Positions 5,690-7,268 of a stretch of DNA of 7,268 nt are shown in pieces. The notes beneath the pieces were generated by a model. That model ran no database searches, had not been told where the DNA came from, and saw only the letters and a program-made list of their open reading frames with translations. Source of the stretch: Sphingobacterium sp. UBA1575 (GTDB lineage: Bacteria; Bacteroidota; Bacteroidia; Sphingobacteriales; Sphingobacteriaceae). How positions within the stretch are numbered: the first letter of the stretch is position 1; every line of letters starts with the position of its first letter. Position numbers and translations under genes: made by a program. Location of the stretch: NCBI GenBank assembly GCA_002322865.1, contig DCOH01000043.1, positions 1-7,268 on the forward strand. Reading direction: 5' to 3'.

Positions 5690-7138
5690 ATGTCATCACA
5701 TATTTCCAACAACAGACCCAATCCAGATCAAGTATTACTGGATATTGCAGATTATATTTTAGACTACAAAATCGATAGTCAATTAGCGAAAGAAACCGCC
5801 CATTATTGTTTTTTGGATACCATAGGCTGTGGCTTTGAGGCCTTGACCTATCCGGCCTGCACGAAAATGCTAGGCCCTATCGTACCGGGAACCATTGTTC
5901 CGAATGGTGCCAAGGTGCCGGGAACACCCTATCAATTGGATCCCATCCAGGCAGCCTTCAACATTGGCGCCATGGTTCGATGGTTGGATTTCAATGATAC
6001 ATGGTTAGCAGCAGAATGGGGCCACCCATCCGACAACCTAGGTGGCATATTGGCTGTGTCCGACTGGATCAGTAGAAACAACCTGGCGAAAGGTAAAGAG
6101 CCATTGAAAATGGAAACTGTGCTGGAAGCCATGGTTAAAGCGCATGAAGTGCAAGGCGTACTTGCTTTGGAAAACTCTTTCAATAAAGTGGGATTAGACC
6201 ACGTGATCCTGGTTAAGGTTGCATCTACCGCCGTTGTCGGTAAGCTTCTGGGCTTAACCCGAGATGAACTCGTCAATGCACTTTCCTTAGCCTTTGTGGA
6301 TGGACAATCTTTGCGTACCTACCGCCATGCTCCGAACACCGGTAGCCGTAAATCCTGGGCAGCAGGTGATGCCACCTCCCGAGCAGTACGGTTGGCGCTG
6401 ATTGCGCAAAAAGGCGAAATGGGCTATCCATCCGTGCTTACTGCTCCAGTCTGGGGATTCTATGATGTTTCCTTTAAAGGCCAGGAATTTAAATTCCAAC
6501 GACCTTATGGAAGCTATGTTATGGAGAATGTATTGTTCAAGATTTCTTTCCCGGCAGAATTCCACTCGCAGACAGCGGTGGAAGCAGCTATGACTTTACA
6601 TGGAAAATTGAAAGAATTGGGAAAAACCTCGGAGGATATCAAATCCGTTAAAATCAGGACACATGAGGCGGCCATCCGCATCATCGATAAAAAAGGTCCT
6701 TTACATAACCCTGCAGATCGTGACCATGCCATCCAATACATGGTTGCTGTACCATTGATTTTCGGACGTTTGACAGCAGCAGATTATGAGGATAATATTG
6801 CAAAAGATGAACGCATCGATGCATTAAGGGAAAAAATCACCTGTATCGAAGATCCGCAGTTTACCGTGGATTACCATGATCCAGAAAAACGTTCAATCGC
6901 CAATGCGTTGACATTGGAGCTGAACGATGGAACCATCCTGGAAGAAGTAGTCGTAGAATATCCGATAGGACATAAACGCCGCAGATCCGAAGGGATCCCG
7001 AAACTGATCGAAAAATACAAGATCAATCTTGCTCGTGTATTTGCCGATAAACAACAGAAAACGGTATTACAACATACCTTGGCATACGAAGACTTCATCA
7101 AATTACCAGTCAATGAATTAGTTGATATGATGGTGTAA
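5690..7138 (+). CDS. prpD: 2-methylcitrate dehydratase
   Basis: This 482-residue protein is essentially the length of E. coli PrpD (483) and belongs to the MmgE/PrpD family. It dehydrates 2-methylcitrate to 2-methyl-cis-aconitate without an iron-sulfur cluster. Conserved blocks appear in order: YCFLDTIGCGFEAL (39-52), MVRWLDFNDTWLAAEWGHPS (95-114) then DNLGG (115-119), YRHAPNTGSRKSWAAGDATS (211-230), KISFPAEFHSQTAVEAA (284-300), NPADRDHAIQYMVAV (340-354) and EYPIGHKRRR (423-432). The YRHAPNTGSRKSWAAGDA and HKRRR blocks place it with true PrpD rather than the looser MmgE/IdsEpi relatives. It follows prpC after a 21-base A/T-rich spacer and is the last gene of the operon, with a terminator about 40 bases beyond. 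Rehydration of the product to methylisocitrate needs an aconitase, not encoded here. Confidence 0.96.
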   Translation: MSSHISNNRPNPDQVLLDIADYILDYKIDSQLAKETAHYCFLDTIGCGFEALTYPACTKMLGPIVPGTIVPNGAKVPGTPYQLDPIQAAFNIGAMVRWLDFNDTWLAAEWGHPSDNLGGILAVSDWISRNNLAKGKEPLKMETVLEAMVKAHEVQGVLALENSFNKVGLDHVILVKVASTAVVGKLLGLTRDELVNALSLAFVDGQSLRTYRHAPNTGSRKSWAAGDATSRAVRLALIAQKGEMGYPSVLTAPVWGFYDVSFKGQEFKFQRPYGSYVMENVLFKISFPAEFHSQTAVEAAMTLHGKLKELGKTSEDIKSVKIRTHEAAIRIIDKKGPLHNPADRDHAIQYMVAVPLIFGRLTAADYEDNIAKDERIDALREKITCIEDPQFTVDYHDPEKRSIANALTLELNDGTILEEVVVEYPIGHKRRRSEGIPKLIEKYKINLARVFADKQQKTVLQHTLAYEDFIKLPVNELVDMMV

Positions 7139-7176
7139 GGAAATAAGATTTCTTTAGTATAAGTATACCAAAAAAG

Positions 7177-7210
7177 AGGCTGTATCAATGATACGGCCTT
7201 TAATTTTTCT
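7177..7210 (+). terminator. Intrinsic terminator of the prpBCD operon
   Basis: AGGCTGTATC (7177-7186) pairs with GATACGGCCT (7190-7199) over a 3-base loop, with one T-G wobble, and is followed by TTTAATTTTT. An A-run precedes the stem. It starts 38 bases after the prpD stop and is oriented to end the plus-strand operon transcript. Confidence 0.82.
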
Positions 7211-7228
7211 ATGCGTTTTGCGACCTTT

Positions 7229-7268
7229 CGAGGAGACTATCTCGTCCTTGCGAGGAGGTACGACGAAG
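7229..7268 (+). repeat. Second REP-like family, copy 2, cut by the window edge
   Basis: These 40 bases align with 3382-3420 with one single-base gap: CGAGGAG, a variable 4-5 base spacer, CTCGTC, one variable base, TTGCGAGGAG, one variable base, TACGACGAAG. Orientation is the same as copy 1. The 3' arm of the core hairpin lies beyond the window. It follows directly after the prp operon terminator. Confidence 0.75.

Overview
The window looks like chromosomal DNA from a Bacteroidota bacterium, most likely Sphingobacteriaceae (Sphingobacterium or Pedobacter-like). The support is indirect: candidate promoters fit the Bacteroidota pattern TTTG-N19/20-TAnnTTTG, most starts lack a Shine-Dalgarno sequence, and the GlyA, sigma factor and PrpBCD proteins resemble those of that group. 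The intergenic DNA also carries the short GTCATCCTGAGCG and TTGCGAGGAG palindromic repeats common in such genomes. Genus is an inference.

Layout. On the minus strand, reading from right to left, lie glyA (serine hydroxymethyltransferase, 3029-1758), an ECF-type sigma-70 family factor (1518-928) and a YugP-like membrane zinc metallopeptidase (725-42). These are three separate units: perfect-stem intrinsic terminators follow glyA (1700-1732) and the sigma gene (875-905), and each gene has its own candidate promoter. On the plus strand is a compact operon, prpB-prpC-prpD (3634-7138), ended by an intrinsic terminator (7177-7210).

The prp genes encode the three dedicated enzymes of the 2-methylcitrate cycle. 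PrpC condenses propionyl-CoA with oxaloacetate, PrpD dehydrates 2-methylcitrate, and PrpB cleaves 2-methylisocitrate to pyruvate and succinate. The hydration step between PrpD and PrpB needs an aconitase that is not in the window. Propionyl-CoA synthetase (prpE) and a prpR-type regulator are also absent here. glyA (one-carbon and glycine metabolism), the sigma factor and the peptidase are ordinary housekeeping or stress-type genes with no evident link to the prp operon.

The 604-base divergent gap between glyA and prpB (3030-3633) contains no credible gene but is dense in structure. It holds two perfect inverted repeats (3096-3119 and 3265-3292), a perfect 14-base tandem duplication (3121-3148), three copies of one REP-like element (two as an inverted pair) and one copy of a second REP-like element. 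A second copy of that last element recurs at the right window edge, so the prp operon is bracketed by direct repeats. The three copies of the first element show a compensatory stem change, which suggests selection on the hairpin. I see no new defence, mobile or biosynthetic system; the most interesting material is this repeat and palindrome architecture.
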